Made by a program: the position numbers and the translations under genes
Part shown: piece by piece, positions 63,692-64,000 of the stretch
Layout of the letters: every line of letters begins with the position of its first letter
Numbering within the stretch: the stretch's first letter is position 1
Notes under the pieces: model-generated
Told to the model about the DNA's origin: nothing
Databases searched by the model: none
What the model saw: only the letters and a program-made list of their open reading frames with translations
NCBI RefSeq assembly: GCF_004339465.1
Contig: NZ_SMFY01000002.1
Location: 310,001 to 374,000, forward strand
Length of the DNA: 64,000 nucleotides
Direction of reading: 5' to 3'
Source: Ancylobacter aquaticus
GTDB lineage: Bacteria > Pseudomonadota > Alphaproteobacteria > Rhizobiales > Xanthobacteraceae

Positions 63692-64000
63692 TGGCGTTTC
63701 CTCCTCATGGACGGTCTTCTGCCGCCCACGACTAACGTAGCATGGTGTAACGATGGAAACGCAAGAGGTATTCGACGCTGCAAAGCAGCATGAATAATCC
63801 TCTGAATTCGCACAAGCGAAATATTTCGAGCGACTATAGTATAGATTTTACTAGAGAACCGTAATTGACAACATACACATCCCCTCCCAGTCGCGCCTGG
63901 CACCGCCGTCGCCGCGATCAAGGTCGCCTTGGGTGACGAAGGGGAAGAAACACCATCCACCGGCAACACTAAGCATCTGAGCTGATGAGATGCCCCTGCG
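63692..64000. other. AT-rich intergenic region at the window end
   Basis: These 309 bases contain no supported gene. The stretch 63780-63880 is markedly AT-rich for this genome. It holds a perfect 12-base palindrome CGAAATATTTCG (63817-63828) overlapping a TTCGC-ACAA-GCGAA inverted repeat (63807-63820), which may be an operator for the minus-strand gene. A 93-codon ORF at 63688-63969 is unconvincing. Confidence 0.5.

Noticed and set aside
63688..63969. 93-codon ORF at the window end
   Set aside because: Atypical composition, no ribosome site, and it lies in an AT-rich regulatory region.

Overview
The window is a GC-rich, gene-dense chromosomal segment of an alphaproteobacterium, most likely a member of the Hyphomicrobiales (Rhizobiales) near Xanthobacter, Ancylobacter or Starkeya. 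This rests on gene order typical of that group (glyA-nrdR-ribD-ribE-ribH-nusB-thiL; bamE / Cbp3-like chaperone-DUF177-plsX-fabH-ihfA-MerR; gyrA-coaD-two cyclophilins-queA-tgt; recG / sdhE-mfd), on a phosphatidylcholine synthase, an IalB-family protein and DUF2842, and on a GTTC-N7-GTTC LexA box between uvrA and ssb. The genus is inference. No rRNA, insertion sequence, prophage, CRISPR array or replication origin was seen.

Layout. 1-7 kb: an acetylpolyamine-amidohydrolase-like deacetylase facing the glyA-to-thiL operon (one-carbon metabolism, NrdR regulation, riboflavin and thiamine cofactors). 7-9.1 kb: a polar amino-acid binding protein followed, after a strong hairpin, by a D-amino-acid-dehydrogenase-like flavoenzyme. 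9.1-15 kb: bamE facing the plsX-fabH-ihfA-MerR operon, then an RlpA-like protein. 15.4-21 kb: an ALDH7 semialdehyde dehydrogenase, a nitroreductase, tRNA-Pro(GGG), a degenerate Wzz/tyrosine-kinase-like protein, DUF2842 and heme A synthase. 21-26 kb: uvrA and ssb around a LexA-type control region that also faces a 51-codon membrane-peptide ORF. 26-35 kb: gyrA, an esterase-like protein, coaD, a secreted and a cytoplasmic cyclophilin, queA, tgt (queuosine pathway), wrbA and tRNA-Lys(TTT). 35-39 kb: small secreted proteins, a TusA-like protein and the molybdenum-cofactor genes mobB and mobA. 39-45 kb: recG facing sdhE-mfd. 45-53 kb: an orphan YejA-like binding protein, IalB, HspQ, an AEC transporter, a UbiH-type hydroxylase, phosphatidylcholine synthase and a quinone reductase. 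53-61 kb: one apparent operon joining a complete BMP-type ABC importer to two amidohydrolases, probably for uptake and breakdown of a purine- or ureide-like nitrogen compound. 61-64 kb: rimO, an IsdG/HmuQ-like heme monooxygenase, a small periplasmic protein and an AT-rich tail.

Points worth a second look are the SOS-type promoter in front of a small membrane ORF; a tRNA-guanine transglycosylase that has lost three of its four zinc ligands; short tandem duplications that copy the stop codon of a cyclophilin, the stop codon of mfd and the start codon of mfd; a family of composite palindromic intergenic repeats; and a BY-kinase-like protein without a Walker A motif. Most genes are ordinary housekeeping genes. 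No complete undescribed multi-gene system was identified.
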